Shown: positions 8,903-17,092 of the stretch, one piece after another
Numbering within the stretch: the stretch's first letter is position 1
Layout of the letters: each line of letters opens with the position of its first letter
Origin: Chloroflexota bacterium
Lineage (GTDB): Bacteria > Chloroflexota > Anaerolineae > UBA2200
Length of the DNA stretch: 64,000 nt
Direction of reading: 5' to 3'
Assembly: GCA_014360755.1 (NCBI GenBank)
Contig: JACIWX010000002.1
Span: forward strand, 62,001 to 126,000
The notes under the pieces: generated by a model
Told to the model about the DNA's origin: nothing
Seen by the model: the letters and a program-made list of their open reading frames with translations, nothing else
Databases searched by the model: none
Translations under genes and position numbers: made by a program

Positions 8903-9807
8903 GTTACGATGTGCCAGAACAGGAATTGATGACGCCAGGCCATGTGGCCTGTCCGGGTTGCGGAGCCCCGATGGCTGTGCGCTATGCGCTCAAAGCGCTG
9001 GGCGAGAACACGGTCGTGATTATCGTGGCTTCGTGCTGGTCCATCATTGCTGGGCCATTCCCTTACACTGCGGTGCAGGTGCCGTTGCTGCATACTTTGT
9101 TTGCCACCGGTGGCTCGGTGGCTTCCGGCGTGAAGGCGGGGCTGGAGGCGTGTGGCTACAAAGACACGACGGTCCTCACAGTTGCTGGGGATGGCGGGAC
9201 TTTCGACATTGGCATCCAAGCCCTCTCCGCAGCGGTCGAGCGCAACGAAGACTTCATCTATATGTGCTATGACAACGAAGCGTACATGAATACTGGCATT
9301 CAGCGCAGTTCAGCCACTCCCTGGGGCGCCTGGACGACGACCACACCGGTGAAGCACCCGAAGGAGCAGCCTAAAAAGGATATGGTAGCCATTATGGCGG
9401 CACACCGCATCCCGTACACAGCCACTGCCACCGTTGCCTATCCCGAAGACCTGATACGGAAGGTCAAGAAAGCAAAGGATATCCGTGGCAGCAAATTCCT
9501 CCATGTGCTTTCTCCTTGTCCCTCCGGCTGGAAATCCGAGCCGGCGCAATCTGTGCTCCTGTCTCGGTTGGCGGTGCAGAGCTGCTTGTTCCCGCTGTAC
9601 GAGGTAGAACATGGTGATAAGTACACTATCACCGTGTGGCCAAGGGAAAAGGTCCCGGTGGAGCGCTACTTGCGCCTGCAAGGGCGCTTTGCCCATCTCA
9701 AGCCAGAGGATATTCGCTATATCCAGGAAAATGTGGACCGCGAATGGGAGAGGCTGGTAGCCAAGGCCAAAGCCAGTGGGCAGGAAATCCCAAGCACTGG
9801 CGGATGA
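8899..9807 (+). CDS. porB: 2-oxoacid:ferredoxin oxidoreductase, beta subunit (TPP-binding)
   Basis: Beta subunit (302 residues), which binds thiamine diphosphate and one [4Fe-4S] cluster. Cysteines for the cluster are visible in HVACPGCGAPM near the N-terminus, at C53-type position VASCW, and in the C-terminal LSPCPSGW. The TPP/Mg motif is AGDGGTFDIGIQALSAA, followed by CYDNEAYMNTGIQRS, which is typical of Por/Vor beta chains. It starts in an ATGA overlap with the alpha gene and closes the gamma-delta-alpha-beta operon. The order of genes is the standard one for archaeal and anaerobic bacterial enzymes. An MBL hydrolase follows after 86 bp. Confidence 0.93.
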   Translation: MSYDVPEQELMTPGHVACPGCGAPMAVRYALKALGENTVVIIVASCWSIIAGPFPYTAVQVPLLHTLFATGGSVASGVKAGLEACGYKDTTVLTVAGDGGTFDIGIQALSAAVERNEDFIYMCYDNEAYMNTGIQRSSATPWGAWTTTTPVKHPKEQPKKDMVAIMAAHRIPYTATATVAYPEDLIRKVKKAKDIRGSKFLHVLSPCPSGWKSEPAQSVLLSRLAVQSCLFPLYEVEHGDKYTITVWPREKVPVERYLRLQGRFAHLKPEDIRYIQENVDREWERLVAKAKASGQEIPSTGG

Positions 9808-9893
9808 CAACTGATCAAATCCCAGATGGTCCGGTCAGTCTCTCGCTGCGGCGATGAGGGCTTGATCAATAAATGGTTTCTTGAGGTAGTGAA

Positions 9894-10736
9894 ATGCGAG
9901 TGGGCAATGTAGAATGCTTTCTTGTCAGTGACGGCGCGTTTCGCATAGATGGCGGTGGACAGTTCGGGCTGGTGCCTAAAGTGCTCTGGGAGAAGGTGCT
10001 CCCATCCGATGAACTCAACCGCGTGCCAGCAGCCCTGAATTGCTTGCTGATACTTTCTGAAGGCAAGCGCATCCTGGTGGACACAGGTTTTGGCCGCAAG
10101 TTATCGCCGAAGGAATGGCAGATTCACGGGCTGCAGCGCGAGCAAGGCGATTTGTTGGATCACTTAGAGCGCTTGGGCTTTGCTCCGGATGATATTGACA
10201 TCGTCATTAATACCCATCTGCATCTGGATCACGGTGGCGGGAATACCATCTTGCACAATGGGGTAGCGGTACCTACGTTCCCCAAGGCACAGTATTGGAT
10301 TCAGCGCTTGGAATGGGCAGACGCTCTCTATCCGAACGAGCGCACGCGCAACACCTACCTTCCGGAGAACCTGTTGCCCATCCAGGAAGCCGGTCAGCTT
10401 CGCCTCCTTTTCGGCGATACCCGCGTTACGGGCGAGGTACGCTGCCAGGTGACCAGAGGGCATACGCGGGCACATCAGAGCGTGATCATTGAGTCGGAAG
10501 GTGAAGCCGCCATTTTCCTGGGCGACCTAGCTTCCCTAGCGGTCAAAATGGAGCGCCTGGGATGGATATCCGCTTTTGATGCGGAGCCCATGGAGACGCT
10601 GGAAACCAAGCGCTCTATACGGAATTGGGCGTTGGAGAAGCACGCGCTATTGATTTTCGAGCATGATTTGCGCACGCCCATGGGCTACTTGGTGAAAGAA
10701 GGGGACAACTTTCGGGTGGAGGCTCGAACGAGCTAA
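9894..10736 (+). CDS. MBL-fold metallo-hydrolase
   Basis: A 280-residue metallo-beta-lactamase-fold hydrolase. The metal motif THLHLDHGGG (HxHxDH) is near residue 105, RGHTRAHQSVII supplies the next histidine, and FLGDLAS and a late EHD supply the remaining ligands. The layout (short N-terminal VSDGAF strand, VDTGFGRK, then the metal motif) is that of AHL-lactonase/quinone-oxidoreductase-like soluble members. Substrate is unknown. There is no signal peptide, so it acts in the cytoplasm. It lies 86 bp after the oxidoreductase operon and is followed by a strong terminator, so it may be the operon's last gene. Confidence 0.85.
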   Translation: MRVGNVECFLVSDGAFRIDGGGQFGLVPKVLWEKVLPSDELNRVPAALNCLLILSEGKRILVDTGFGRKLSPKEWQIHGLQREQGDLLDHLERLGFAPDDIDIVINTHLHLDHGGGNTILHNGVAVPTFPKAQYWIQRLEWADALYPNERTRNTYLPENLLPIQEAGQLRLLFGDTRVTGEVRCQVTRGHTRAHQSVIIESEGEAAIFLGDLASLAVKMERLGWISAFDAEPMETLETKRSIRNWALEKHALLIFEHDLRTPMGYLVKEGDNFRVEARTS

Positions 10737-10785
10737 GTACCGTCCATTTGAGACTGCAGCCTTGAGCAGGAGCGGGTCAAGACAC

Positions 10786-10826
10786 AAGGCAGGGGGAAGG
10801 ATGCAAACCTTCCCCCTGCCTTTTTG
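10786..10826 (+). terminator. strong intrinsic terminator
   Basis: A 15-bp perfect stem (AAGGCAGGGGGAAGG at 10786-10800 and CCTTCCCCCTGCCTT at 10808-10822) with loop ATGCAAA and a run of Ts. It ends the MBL hydrolase transcript. It also lies just beyond the stop of the converging lipoprotein gene and could serve both. Confidence 0.9.
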
Positions 10827-10839
10827 CTTGGTCCTATTT

Positions 10840-11256
10840 CTAGGAGGAAGGAGATGGATATGGATACGGCTCCGGAGTGAAAGGCGCCGGTGTAGGGAGC
10901 GGCGGATAGGGCTCGGTTGTCGGCGCAGGCCCCGGCGTGGGGGGTACAGTCGTTGGCACCGTTGTAGCGGGTGGCACCTCTGTGGCGGGAGGCACTGTGG
11001 TTGGCGGCACGGTCGTTATCGTTGGCGTGGCCGTTGGTGTTGGCGTCGCTGGCGCAGCCTCTGTGGTGGGAGGCGGTAGGGATGGCGTGACCTGCACGAT
11101 CCCTGGTGTGCGGGTGGGCGTTGGCGTGGGTACAGGGGCGGCTGATTTTTTGCAGCCACTCCAGGTGGATATCACAATGAGGAACAGCAGGACCAACAGC
11201 ATGGTCAGGTGTGGTTTCGTTCCCCAGCAGTGCCTTTCTCTGAAATAGCGCCTCAT
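10840..11256 (-). CDS. Pro/Thr-rich low-complexity lipoprotein
   Basis: A 138-residue protein with a basic N-terminus, a hydrophobic segment (about 19-31) and a cysteine at about 35 in a TWSGC context. It is probably a lipoprotein or otherwise membrane-tethered, though the lipobox is not canonical because a Trp sits at -3. Everything after KKSAAP is a proline/threonine/alanine repeat rich in TPTP, TVPPT and PYP, resembling a cell-wall-spanning linker with no folded domain attached. The start has AAGGAGG 6 bp upstream. No function can be given. Similar PTPTPTATP stretches occur in two other predicted lipoproteins in this window (35.3 and 40.1 kb). Confidence 0.65.
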   Translation of the reverse strand: MRRYFRERHCWGTKPHLTMLLVLLFLIVISTWSGCKKSAAPVPTPTPTRTPGIVQVTPSLPPPTTEAAPATPTPTATPTITTVPPTTVPPATEVPPATTVPTTVPPTPGPAPTTEPYPPLPTPAPFTPEPYPYPSPSS

Positions 11257-11421
11257 TCGTATCCTCCTTCACGTGTTCAAACTGCGCAGAGTATAGCATA
11301 GTTCCTGGATTTTACCAAGTGGCTGGTGATGTAGTAGGGGCAGATTGACACAGTAAGGTTTTTCGGGTAAGGTAAGCATCGGGGGCTAATCTTCGGGATA
11401 AGGGCGTGATAAGGAGGCTGA

Positions 11422-12432
11422 TTGAAGAAGCTTTCTATCCCTGAGCCGCATTCTGCAGGCATTTTCCTTTCCTATAAATGCACTAGCCATTGTCGGCACT
11501 GCCTGTATGCCTGTTCTCCGCGCTGGAAGGCAGATTGGCTCACGCTGGATGATGCGGAGGTTATCTTGGCTCAGCTTGCCCCGAGGATAGGGGGCAAATA
11601 TGGTTACCTGGGCAGGGTTGGCGTCAATGAAGGGCTGCACTTTACCGGTGGCGAGCCCTTCCTGAATTTCGAGTTGCTGCTTGCTGTTACTGCCCTCGCA
11701 CACCGCTTGGGTATTCGCGGCACCTTTGTCGAGACCAATTGTTTCTGGTGCACCGATGATGAAAGAACCAAGGAAAAACTGACCAAACTGAAGGAAGCGG
11801 GGCTGGAGGGGATCCTCATCAGTGTGAACCCGTTTGTGATCGAAGAGGTGCCCTTTGAGCGCATCCAACGTGCGGTGCGGATCAGCACGGCAGTTTTCCC
11901 TGGCAATGTGATGGTGTACCAGCAGTTCTTCTATGAGCAATTCCGCCAGATGGGCTTGCAGGGTACACTGCCTTTCGAGGAGTACTTGCAGCGAGGGGGC
12001 TATGGCCTGCATTATGCCGAATTGCTCCCAGGAGGGCGAGTCTCTTATGCCCTGGCGCACCTTTTCCGAAAATACCCGGCACAGCATTTCTTTTCTGCTT
12101 CCTGCCGCCATGAGTTGGTGCGCGATTGGCATGTCCACATAGACAATTACGGCAACTATGTGCCGGGCTATTGTGGTGGGCTATCCCTGGGCGATGCGCG
12201 CAACCTGGATGCGCTTCTGCAGGGCATCGACTTGGCTGCACTTCCCGTGCTGCGCGCATTGCTGACAAACCTTGAGGAACTGTATCGCCTGGGCAAATCT
12301 TTTGGCTATGAAGAGCGGGATGGCTATGTCTCCAAATGCCACCTCTGCACGGATATTCGGCGGCATTTAGCCAAGGTAGGCAATTTCCCCGAACTCAAAC
12401 CACAGGCATTCTACGAACATTTGGAGGATTGA
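11422..12432 (+). CDS. radical SAM protein of unknown substrate
   Basis: A 336-residue radical SAM enzyme. The cluster motif CTSHCRHC (CxxxCxxC) lies at about 20-27, with HFTGGEPFLNFELLL (the GGE SAM-binding motif) at about 75. The C-terminal third has further cysteines (PGYCGG and CHLCTDIRRHL) that could bind an auxiliary cluster, as in SPASM/twitch-type enzymes. It starts at a TTG 4 bp after AAGGAGG. The next gene, a small membrane protein, begins 3 bp after its stop, so the two are probably made together. I do not recognise a specific subfamily; neither a peptide substrate gene nor a maturase partner is nearby. Confidence 0.8.
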   Translation: MKKLSIPEPHSAGIFLSYKCTSHCRHCLYACSPRWKADWLTLDDAEVILAQLAPRIGGKYGYLGRVGVNEGLHFTGGEPFLNFELLLAVTALAHRLGIRGTFVETNCFWCTDDERTKEKLTKLKEAGLEGILISVNPFVIEEVPFERIQRAVRISTAVFPGNVMVYQQFFYEQFRQMGLQGTLPFEEYLQRGGYGLHYAELLPGGRVSYALAHLFRKYPAQHFFSASCRHELVRDWHVHIDNYGNYVPGYCGGLSLGDARNLDALLQGIDLAALPVLRALLTNLEELYRLGKSFGYEERDGYVSKCHLCTDIRRHLAKVGNFPELKPQAFYEHLED

Positions 12433-12435
12433 GGC

Positions 12436-12981
12436 ATGGAGCGTCTATATCAGAAAATGGCTCGTGCACCAGTGGTTGGCTTGGCGTTGGTGTTGAGCGT
12501 CGTGGCGTTTGTGGCATTTGCGTACTTTGACCAGGCACGACCACCTGGAACGCCAGGGGTGGTTGCGCTGCAACTCGCCTTCTCAACGGATACTTTCCAC
12601 CATATTATTGCCTTGTGGGGTGCAGCAGGCGTGCAGGCTTATCAGGTGAGCACGCTTTATGTGGATTCCTGGTTCCCCATCTCCTATGCCTTGCTTTTTG
12701 CCAGCCTCATCGCCGTGTTGACACACAAGCCAGGTAAGGCTGTCAGCAAATCCCATCTCGCCTTTTTTGTGGTGCCTTTTGTCGCTATGCTGCTGGATTG
12801 GATAGAGAATGCTTTGCACCTGGTCCTCCTCCGTGATCCCAGCCATCTCTCGCCGTCGCTTGTTTTGATTGCCTCGGTTGCGGCGGCGGTCAAGTGGGGG
12901 ATCATCGCGTTTTCGATATTGGTGGTGCTCTATTTCTTTGCTCAACGCATCCGCGCGCGGCTAGTCAGGAGAGGGACCTAA
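12436..12981 (+). CDS. small multi-pass membrane protein, function unknown
   Basis: A 181-residue protein with about four hydrophobic segments (about 12-30, 75-95, 108-128 and 145-167) and a basic C-terminus. Conserved-looking polar features include FDQARPPG after the first segment and LDWIENALH in the third. It is not a family I can name. It begins 3 bp after the radical SAM gene and its ribosome site lies in that gene's 3' end, which suggests joint function. It converges with the MFS gene after 22 bp and no terminator is visible between them. Confidence 0.7.
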   Translation: MERLYQKMARAPVVGLALVLSVVAFVAFAYFDQARPPGTPGVVALQLAFSTDTFHHIIALWGAAGVQAYQVSTLYVDSWFPISYALLFASLIAVLTHKPGKAVSKSHLAFFVVPFVAMLLDWIENALHLVLLRDPSHLSPSLVLIASVAAAVKWGIIAFSILVVLYFFAQRIRARLVRRGT

Positions 12982-13003
12982 CTGGATTTTGTTCGAATAT
13001 CCA

Positions 13004-14197
13004 CTAAGCCTGGCTTGGCTGTTGTTTGCCACCTGGCAGGAGTAGCACCAGGGGTATCGCCAGCAGAGGGGCAATAGCGCTGGTGGTGAAAGCCAAGCGC
13101 AAGCCGAACAAGTCGCCCAGCATTCCCACCGCCACCGCCATGACGGAACTAGTGACAAAGGTTAGTGCCAGGTACAAGCCGTTGGCCATGGCGCGGTTGG
13201 CAGGAAAAGCCTCCTGGACCATCGCCATCATGACCGGGTTGTTGGATATCGTGGCAAAACCGAGCAACAAAAGGAGCGGCAGGCGCAGCCAGCCGCTGAC
13301 TGCGAGAAATATCAGCAGCAACGGCGAAGCGACTGCCAAGGTAACCAGGACGATAGATCTGCGGCCAAATCGGTCGCTCATCCCGCCAGCCATAAGTGCT
13401 CCTACTGCTCCTCCGCCTTGTACGAATGACAGGGATGCGCCAGCCAGCCATAAATCGCTGCCCTCTTCAGTGATTAAGATGGGTAGATAAGTGGTCAGCG
13501 CTGCGACGATAAAGGCGCGCAAGGTAATGATCCCAGCCAGGGGAAGCATGACCCGGCGCATGTCCCACAGCGCCTGTTTCCAAGGAGTTGGCTGTGCGGT
13601 CGTTGCTGGCTGAAATGGCACATCCCTCAGACGCATATAGAGCAATGCTGAGGCGCACAGCCCAAAGAGCATGAGCCAGGGCAAGCCGCGGATGGTCAGG
13701 AAGTGCAATGCGGTGACAACAACAAGCGGCGACATGGTGCGTGCTATTTCTGCCCCCGCCATCCAGAAGGACATTCCCTGTCCCAATCTCCGCCCGGACA
13801 GCCGTCCTGCGATTGCCGGCGCTACAGCATGGAAACAGGCAGCGTTTAAACCCGCGGCGGTCAGAAGCAAGACCAGCACCGCATAATTGGGAGCAATGCC
13901 CAACAGGCTCATCATCACCGCAGCGATGGCTGGCCCGAAGAACACCAGGTTGCGCAAGTTGAAGCGGTCCGCTAGATGCCCGATGGCTGGCTGGAGCAGG
14001 GATGGCCCCTGCAGGAATATGGTCAATAGGCCAGCCTGGGTCTTGGAGAGGGCTAGATTGGTGATGAAGACGGGCAGAAGTGGCGCCAAGAAGCCAGTGT
14101 AGGTGTCGTGCAGCATGTGCCCAGCAGCGATGGTCAGCACACGGTCAGCCTGGAAGGCAGCGCTTGTTGATGGATCGGATCGTTGTTGGTCAGTCAT
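13004..14197 (-). CDS. MFS transporter, fosmidomycin-resistance-like
   Basis: A 397-residue major facilitator with about 12 membrane spans. The N-terminal AGHMLHDTYTGFLAPLLPVF block and the LSKTQAGLL segment are characteristic of the Fsr (fosmidomycin resistance) branch, and the loop 2-3 signature is GHLADRFNLRNLVF. The second half has the equivalent GGMSDRFGRRSIV. The likely role is drug or metabolite export, but substrate cannot be told from sequence. No clear Shine-Dalgarno site precedes the ATG. A possible minus-strand promoter (TTTGCC, 17 bp, TATAAT at 14242-14270) would give a leader of about 40 nt. Confidence 0.85.
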   Translation of the reverse strand: MTDQQRSDPSTSAAFQADRVLTIAAGHMLHDTYTGFLAPLLPVFITNLALSKTQAGLLTIFLQGPSLLQPAIGHLADRFNLRNLVFFGPAIAAVMMSLLGIAPNYAVLVLLLTAAGLNAACFHAVAPAIAGRLSGRRLGQGMSFWMAGAEIARTMSPLVVVTALHFLTIRGLPWLMLFGLCASALLYMRLRDVPFQPATTAQPTPWKQALWDMRRVMLPLAGIITLRAFIVAALTTYLPILITEEGSDLWLAGASLSFVQGGGAVGALMAGGMSDRFGRRSIVLVTLAVASPLLLIFLAVSGWLRLPLLLLLGFATISNNPVMMAMVQEAFPANRAMANGLYLALTFVTSSVMAVAVGMLGDLFGLRLAFTTSAIAPLLAIPLVLLLPGGKQQPSQA

Positions 14198-14452
14198 TGT
14201 GACGCTATTTGCTGAGTTGTCCCCTTGTGATTTTGGAGGCTATTATATCCCAGGGGCTGCGTGAGGCAAAAATGCCATCAGCGGATGAGGCAAGGAACTA
14301 TGGCGCTTCTGTGGTTTGCTCCTGATCTTTTTGGGCGACTTTGTTCAGCATAGTAAAAATGGGCGGCGGACTGTGGTCCGCCGCGAGCGAGGGATGTGAC
14401 GACAGCATTTGTTTATTTCGATGAGGTTTTTTGCCAGAACATAGAGGGTTGC

Positions 14453-14608
14453 GAGACTGTTGAAAAAGGCTCTTCCAATGTCATGCTGAACGGAGTGAAG
14501 CATCTCGCAGTACTTGGGGAAAGAGGCTAAAGTTACGCGAGACCCCTTCGTTGCACTCAGGGCAGGCTCTTCGCTTTGCTCAGGGTGGCAGGATTTTTCA
14601 ACACTCTC
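14453..14608 (+). mobile_element. MITE-like element, copy 1
   Basis: Terminal inverted repeat GAGACTGTTGAAAAA (14453-14467) against TTTTTCAACACTCTC (14594-14608). The interior TGTCATGCTGAACGGAGTG and CTAAAGTTACGCGAGACCCC is shared with copies at 53702 and 62712. The flanks carry a 6-bp direct repeat GGTTGC (14447-14452 and 14609-14614), consistent with a target-site duplication. This copy is longer (156 bp) because of an extra segment with GTTGCACTCAGGGCAGG. No open reading frame. Confidence 0.8.
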
Positions 14609-14620
14609 GGTTGCCATGCT

Positions 14621-14648
14621 TTGGATTGTGGTCTGTTTGGAGTATACT
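14621..14648 (+). promoter_or_regulatory. predicted promoter of the Trm112-like/metalloprotease operon
   Basis: TTGGAT (14621-14626), 16 bp, TATACT (14643-14648). It starts 12 bp beyond the MITE-like copy 1. The first gene's ATG is at 14740. Confidence 0.5.
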
Positions 14649-14739
14649 ATAGGCAAATCTGCGACAGGCATGAGAGAAGGCAGAGGACTGGCATGCTTTT
14701 TCTGCTTCCGATTCATTCGTTGATTGACAAGGAGGTTCT

Positions 14740-14979
14740 ATGATTGGTCCTTCAACACAGTGGATGTTGGATGAAGACATCCTACGCTGCCCGGCTTGTG
14801 TCAGTGAGCCAGAGCGAGATCCGGAAAAGAAAGACCCGGGTCGGTTGGATGTGGTGAAGAACAAGTGGCTGGTGTGCCGCGATTGCGGACGCAAATATCC
14901 GGTGGAAGATGACATCCCGCAAATGCTGATTGAGATTGGGGATAGGTACCGCTACGTTTCCGTGGAACAACTGGAGTAA
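14740..14979 (+). CDS. Trm112-like zinc-ribbon protein
   Basis: A 79-residue protein of the Trm112/UPF0434 type. Two cysteine pairs, CPAC near residue 17 and CRDC near 46, form the zinc ribbon, followed by GRKYPVEDDIPQMLI, the family's characteristic C-terminal block. In eukaryotes and archaea Trm112 activates methyltransferases; bacterial homologues are small proteins of unclear role. AAGGAGG upstream supports the ATG. The metalloprotease gene starts 4 bp after its stop. Confidence 0.85.
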   Translation: MIGPSTQWMLDEDILRCPACVSEPERDPEKKDPGRLDVVKNKWLVCRDCGRKYPVEDDIPQMLIEIGDRYRYVSVEQLE

Positions 14980-14983
14980 GAGA

Positions 14984-16240
14984 GTGCTCGCCCCGATTGC
15001 ACGCAAGCCAGTCTGGTTACGAGTTCTGGTTCTCGTGACTTGCTTGTCCTCCTTTTTCTTTGGCATTTGCTGGGCTGCCTGTGCGGATCAGGCCATCCAG
15101 GTGGTGGACAATACCTACCAGGTGCAGTTTGCACAGGGCATTACCTTCCGCTTGCAAGTTCAGGCGCTGGCAGGCATCAAAGAAGTTACCCTCTACTACC
15201 GGCTGGTCGGCGAAGGCGTTACGGTGAAAATTCCGATCACAGTTGCTCCTGGTGAGAATGAGTTCAGCTACACTTGGGAGCTCGAACCCGGAGACATACC
15301 CCTTGGCGCCCAACTCGAATACTACTGGCGGATTGTAGACGGCGCGGGTAACGAGGTCAAAACTTCTCCACTATCGTTCCGCTATGAAGACCCCCGCTTT
15401 GCCTGGAAGACCCTGGAAGGGGACAAGATTGTCCTGTACTGGTACGGCTCAGATGAGGCACAAGCACGACGCTTGCTCGGTTATGCGGCCAAATCGCTAG
15501 CCCGCCTGCAGGACGAGATGGGTGTCAGCCTGGATAGGCCTGTTTCTATCTATGTCTACCAGAGCAAAGCGGATATGAGTCTGGCTTTGCCACGCAAAAG
15601 CGAGGTCTATGACGAACGCATTGTTACCCTGGGGGTAGTGGTGGATGAAGGGACGCTGTTGCTCTTGGGTTCTCACCCAGATGTGGAGCAGACTATTGCG
15701 CATGAGTTAGCCCATGTCGTGGTGGGTTTGGTTACGGACAACCCTTATGCGGAAGTGCCCCGCTGGCTGGATGAAGGGCTGGCGATGTATGCGGAGGGAG
15801 AGCTTCCCGCTGCCAATCGGCGGGCGCTGGAGGATGCCATCCGACGTGACGCGTTAATCTCGGTGCGTTCTCTCTCTGGCTACACCAGCGATCCATCCCA
15901 GGTAGACCTCTTCTACGGCGAGGTATATAGCCTGGTGGAGTACCTGCTGCGTAGCTATGGCAAGGAAAAGATGGGAGAGTTGCTCGCTGCTATCCGCCAG
16001 GGCCTCTACCAGGAGGAAGCCTTGCAGCGCGTGTACGGGTTCGGCTTGGATGAATTGGATGCCCAATGGCGCAAGAGCCTGGGCCTTTCGCCACGGACAA
16101 CGCCTGTGGCTGCATCTTCTCCAACCCCGCAGCCCGCCCAGCGCCTGCCTCTGCCCTGTCCTGGAGCGGGGGTGATCATGGTGATGGCAGCGACCCTTAT
16201 CATCAGCAGGAGGAGGCATGCCGGAGCTCCCAGAGGTTGA
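14984..16240 (+). CDS. membrane-anchored gluzincin metallopeptidase (MA family)
   Basis: A secreted or periplasm-facing zinc peptidase of about 418 residues. I chose GTG at 14984, 7 bp after GGAG (14973-14976). The product then opens with a basic segment and a hydrophobic signal or anchor (about 10-32). A beta-rich region follows, then the zinc motif HELAH at 240-244 with the third ligand in RWLDEGLAMY (Glu about 264), the gluzincin spacing. The C-terminus has a Ser/Pro/Thr linker and a last hydrophobic segment ending in RRRH, suggesting an anchor. Its 3' end overlaps the mutM start by 23 bp, so expression is linked. Substrate unknown. Confidence 0.8.
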   Translation: MLAPIARKPVWLRVLVLVTCLSSFFFGICWAACADQAIQVVDNTYQVQFAQGITFRLQVQALAGIKEVTLYYRLVGEGVTVKIPITVAPGENEFSYTWELEPGDIPLGAQLEYYWRIVDGAGNEVKTSPLSFRYEDPRFAWKTLEGDKIVLYWYGSDEAQARRLLGYAAKSLARLQDEMGVSLDRPVSIYVYQSKADMSLALPRKSEVYDERIVTLGVVVDEGTLLLLGSHPDVEQTIAHELAHVVVGLVTDNPYAEVPRWLDEGLAMYAEGELPAANRRALEDAIRRDALISVRSLSGYTSDPSQVDLFYGEVYSLVEYLLRSYGKEKMGELLAAIRQGLYQEEALQRVYGFGLDELDAQWRKSLGLSPRTTPVAASSPTPQPAQRLPLPCPGAGVIMVMAATLIISRRRHAGAPRG

Positions 16241-17036
16241 GACGCTTGCCACGGATTTACGGCGTTTGCTGACAGGCGCCGAGTTCAAGAGTGTCGAAGT
16301 GCTCTGGCCAAGGTCAGTGGCTATGCCGACTGCAGAGGAGTTGGTGCGGCAGTTGCCAGGCCATCAAATTCAGGATGTCAGTCGCAGGGGCAAATTTCTC
16401 GTCTTGTCGTTGTCGGGATCCAGTGCCTTGTTGATCCATCTGCGCATGAGCGGCCGGGTGCGGGTGGAGCCGGCGACGGCACCCGTGGACAGCCATGCGC
16501 GTGTGATCTTTCATCTGGCTGATGGAAGGCGGATGCTTTTCTCCGACCCGCGCAAGTTTGGCCGCATTTATTGGACCGCGGATGCACACTGTGTGTTGGG
16601 CGATTTGGGACCAGAGCCTTTGGACGATGATTTCACAGCCTGCGATTTTTGGACGCGGTTGTCGGCGCACAAAGGGGCATTGAAACCATTGCTGCTCAAT
16701 CAAACTGTGCTGGCAGGACTGGGCAATATCTATACGGATGAGGCGTTATTCGCCGCTGGTTTGCATCCATTGCGCAAGGCGAACACGTTGTCTGTAGCGG
16801 AGGGCGAGCGTCTCTATCACGCCATCCGTGAGGTATTGCAACAGGCAATTTGGCATCGTGGGACAACGCTAGATGATGAGCGCTACCAAGATGCTGAAGG
16901 CCGACCAGGTGGCCATGCGCAACACCTCCGCGTTTACCGACGCGCAGGCCAACCCTGTCTGCGTTGTGGCACACCCATTCAGCGTACAGTCGTTGGCACC
17001 CGCGGGACGTACTTCTGTCCGCATTGCCAACATTGA
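16218..17036 (+). CDS. mutM: formamidopyrimidine-DNA glycosylase
   Basis: Fpg/MutM removes 8-oxoguanine and formamidopyrimidines from DNA and nicks the abasic site. The 272-residue product begins MPELPEVETLA, so the catalytic Pro2 and Glu3 are present. It continues with RRGKFL and LIHLRMSGR, then NQTVLAGLGNIYTDEALF of the helix-two-turn-helix. It ends in the zinc finger CLRCGTPIQR..GTYFCPHCQ (four cysteines, with the DNA-contacting Gln-Arg). Length and all key residues are normal. It overlaps the metalloprotease gene and is followed after 56 bp by butyrate kinase. Confidence 0.97.
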   Translation: MPELPEVETLATDLRRLLTGAEFKSVEVLWPRSVAMPTAEELVRQLPGHQIQDVSRRGKFLVLSLSGSSALLIHLRMSGRVRVEPATAPVDSHARVIFHLADGRRMLFSDPRKFGRIYWTADAHCVLGDLGPEPLDDDFTACDFWTRLSAHKGALKPLLLNQTVLAGLGNIYTDEALFAAGLHPLRKANTLSVAEGERLYHAIREVLQQAIWHRGTTLDDERYQDAEGRPGGHAQHLRVYRRAGQPCLRCGTPIQRTVVGTRGTYFCPHCQH

Positions 17037-17092
17037 TGGGCATGGCACAAGCCCTCGAGGGCGTTACACTCATCGAAGAACAGGAGACAGAG

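Larger units (their letters stand above)
14198..14739. other. 542-bp intergenic region with dyad and MITE-like element
   Basis: No gene seen. It holds a predicted minus-strand promoter for the MFS gene (14242-14270), a GGCGGAC..GTCCGCC dyad (14365-14382) related to sequences at 37.57, 54.89 and 55.28 kb, the MITE-like copy 1 (14453-14608) and a plus-strand promoter for the Trm112-like gene (14621-14648). Confidence 0.6.

Noticed and set aside
11386-12138. 250-codon minus-strand open frame opposite the radical SAM gene
   Set aside because: Shadow frame; the plus-strand product has all radical SAM motifs.
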